This document shows, in pieces, positions 50,273 to 51,054 of a stretch of 51,054 nt of DNA. The notes below the pieces were generated by a model, which saw only the letters and a list, made by a program, of their open reading frames with translations, was not told the origin of the DNA and did no database searches. Source of the stretch: Streptomyces sp. ISL-100. GTDB taxonomy: Bacteria > Actinomycetota > Actinomycetes > Streptomycetales > Streptomycetaceae. The stretch is taken from positions 1 through 51,054 of the forward strand of contig NZ_JAGGOK010000062.1 in assembly GCF_018614615.1 (NCBI RefSeq), in the 5' to 3' direction. A program made the position numbers and the translations under genes. Within the stretch, counting starts at the first letter, position 1; every line of letters starts with the position of its first letter.

Positions 50273-50335
50273 CAATGTCCTCACCTCCTGCTTCCTCAAC
50301 GAACCAACGAGCAGAACCATAACCCCGCCCCGGAA

Positions 50336-50370
50336 GACGGCACCAGCGATTATTTCCGGCTGGTGCCGTC
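50336..50370 (-). terminator. Hairpin terminator after the right-edge gene
   Basis: GACGGCACCAGC (50336-50347) and GCTGGTGCCGTC (50359-50370) form a perfect 12-bp stem with an 11-base loop, 18 bases after the stop of the partial gene at the right edge. It should separate that gene from rsgA. Confidence 0.7.
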
Positions 50371-50387
50371 CAACCGATCCCGGCGCT

Positions 50388-51054
50388 CTATACGGACGGA
50401 CGCCATGCCGCGAGCAGCGCGGCCGCCGAGCGGACCAGTGGGCGGTCGCCGTGGCCGAGCCGTTCCGCGGCGAGTAATACCTCCGTCAGGAGCTCCGGAT
50501 CGCGTGCCTGGACGCTGAGTGCCAGCAGGGGGTCGAGGTGGGCCGTCCACGCCGTGCGCGCGGGAGCGGAGGCGGTCCCGGACACGTTTCGCGCCCACCG
50601 CCGGATCTCGTCAGGGGCGGCGCCGGGAAGCGGGAAGCCGGTTGGTGCGGCCTGCTGCGGGCCGTCGGCGGCGCCCCGGTTGCGTGCGGCGGCGGCGAGC
50701 GCCGCTGCCAGGGTGGTGTGGTAGCAGGTGCCGAAGAGATAGGCGGCGGCCTTGTCGCCCGTAAGACCGGACAGTACCTCGGGGCGGTGTACGGGGCTGG
50801 GCACGGCGCCGTCCGGGCGCCCGGCGCCGGCCAGCGCGACCCAGCCCTCACGTACCAGCGGGCCCGGGCTGCCGCGCCCGTCGTCCAGAGCCGATGCGCA
50901 CAGCAGCAGCTCCGCCAGCAGGTCGCAGCTGCCTCGGGCGAGGTGGACGCCGAGCAGGACGCGCACCGTTTCGCGCAGCCGGGCCACTTCCGCATCGTCG
51001 CCGAGGAGGTGGCGCCGGTGGCCGAAGTCCGTTACTTGAAGTGCTCTCCCGGCT
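50388..51054 (-). CDS. Hypothetical protein, partial (5' end beyond window)
   Basis: The minus-strand frame is open from the right edge to a TAG at 50388-50390, giving at least 221 C-terminal residues. The sequence is helical and Leu/Ala-rich (VARLRETVRVLLGVHLARGSCDLLAELLLCASAL, AAAYLFGTCYHTTLAAALAAAA, ELLTEVLLAAERLGHGDRPLVRSAAALLAAW). It has the look of an armadillo or HEAT-like scaffold, without a motif I recognise. No function can be proposed. Confidence 0.6.
   Translation of the reverse strand, partial: AGRALQVTDFGHRRHLLGDDAEVARLRETVRVLLGVHLARGSCDLLAELLLCASALDDGRGSPGPLVREGWVALAGAGRPDGAVPSPVHRPEVLSGLTGDKAAAYLFGTCYHTTLAAALAAAARNRGAADGPQQAAPTGFPLPGAAPDEIRRWARNVSGTASAPARTAWTAHLDPLLALSVQARDPELLTEVLLAAERLGHGDRPLVRSAAALLAAWRPSV

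Overview
This is a high-GC actinobacterial chromosome segment, almost certainly from Streptomyces. The evidence is the GC-rich third codon positions, frequent GTG/TTG starts with overlapping stop/start codons, two CebR boxes in front of GH6 cellulases, a DmdR/IdeR-type iron box, a mycothiol-linked formaldehyde dehydrogenase, and a sugar ABC transporter without its own ATPase. No rRNA, tRNA, CRISPR array, insertion sequence or phage gene was seen.

Layout. (1) 460-8219 is a plus-strand pectin/plant cell wall utilisation operon: FCD-type GntR regulator, DHDPS-family sugar-acid enzyme, IlvD/Edd sugar-acid dehydratase, ABC permease, a truncated second permease joined to a headless solute-binding protein, a rhamnogalacturonan acetylesterase interrupted by a TGA codon, and an intact secreted pectate lyase. 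The middle of the locus is decaying, or mis-assembled. (2) 8469-10872: quinone-oxidoreductase-like gene divergent from an unusual histidine-kinase/LuxR hybrid regulator. (3) 10912-12639: secreted CBM2-GH6 cellulase with a CebR box; then a small zinc-ribbon protein and a hypothetical protein. (4) 14275-24595: a glycine betaine (or similar quaternary amine) catabolic cluster: APC permease, Rieske oxygenase, monomeric sarcosine oxidase, dimethylglycine oxidase, S-(hydroxymethyl)mycothiol dehydrogenase, IclR regulator, Rieske ferredoxin and ferredoxin reductase. It can be read as a full N-demethylation route from betaine to glycine with electron supply and formaldehyde disposal. (5) 24607-27389: aldo/keto reductase, second GH6 cellulase with a CebR-like box, DUF2809 membrane protein. 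(6) 27408-36296: purine catabolism, with the three xanthine dehydrogenase subunits, an NCS2 purine permease, XdhC and a divergent PucR regulator.

(7) 36634-44703: hypothetical TPR-like protein, GntR regulator, FhuF-like iron reductase behind an iron box, DUF2637 membrane protein, HATPase anti-sigma-like protein, a lipoprotein, a secreted protein with weak HtaA resemblance, and a proline-rich PP2C-like protein that lacks canonical metal-binding Asp residues. (8) 44814-47451: remnant of a large secreted S8 peptidase divergent from its probable TrmB/LuxR-type regulator, a DUF456 membrane protein and an F420-type PPOX protein. (9) 47464-51054: Ada/AlkA-type DNA repair protein, RsgA GTPase with a possible leader peptide, and a partial hypothetical gene running off the right end.

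A family of GC-rich, hairpin-rich repeats recurs in the spacers, mostly just 3' of genes, and probably acts as terminators. The most notable points are three decayed genes (two in the pectin operon, one secreted peptidase), the coherent betaine demethylation cluster with a repeated candidate operator, the kinase/HTH hybrid, the probable pseudophosphatase and the possible leader ORF of rsgA. All functions are inferred from sequence reading; no database search was run.
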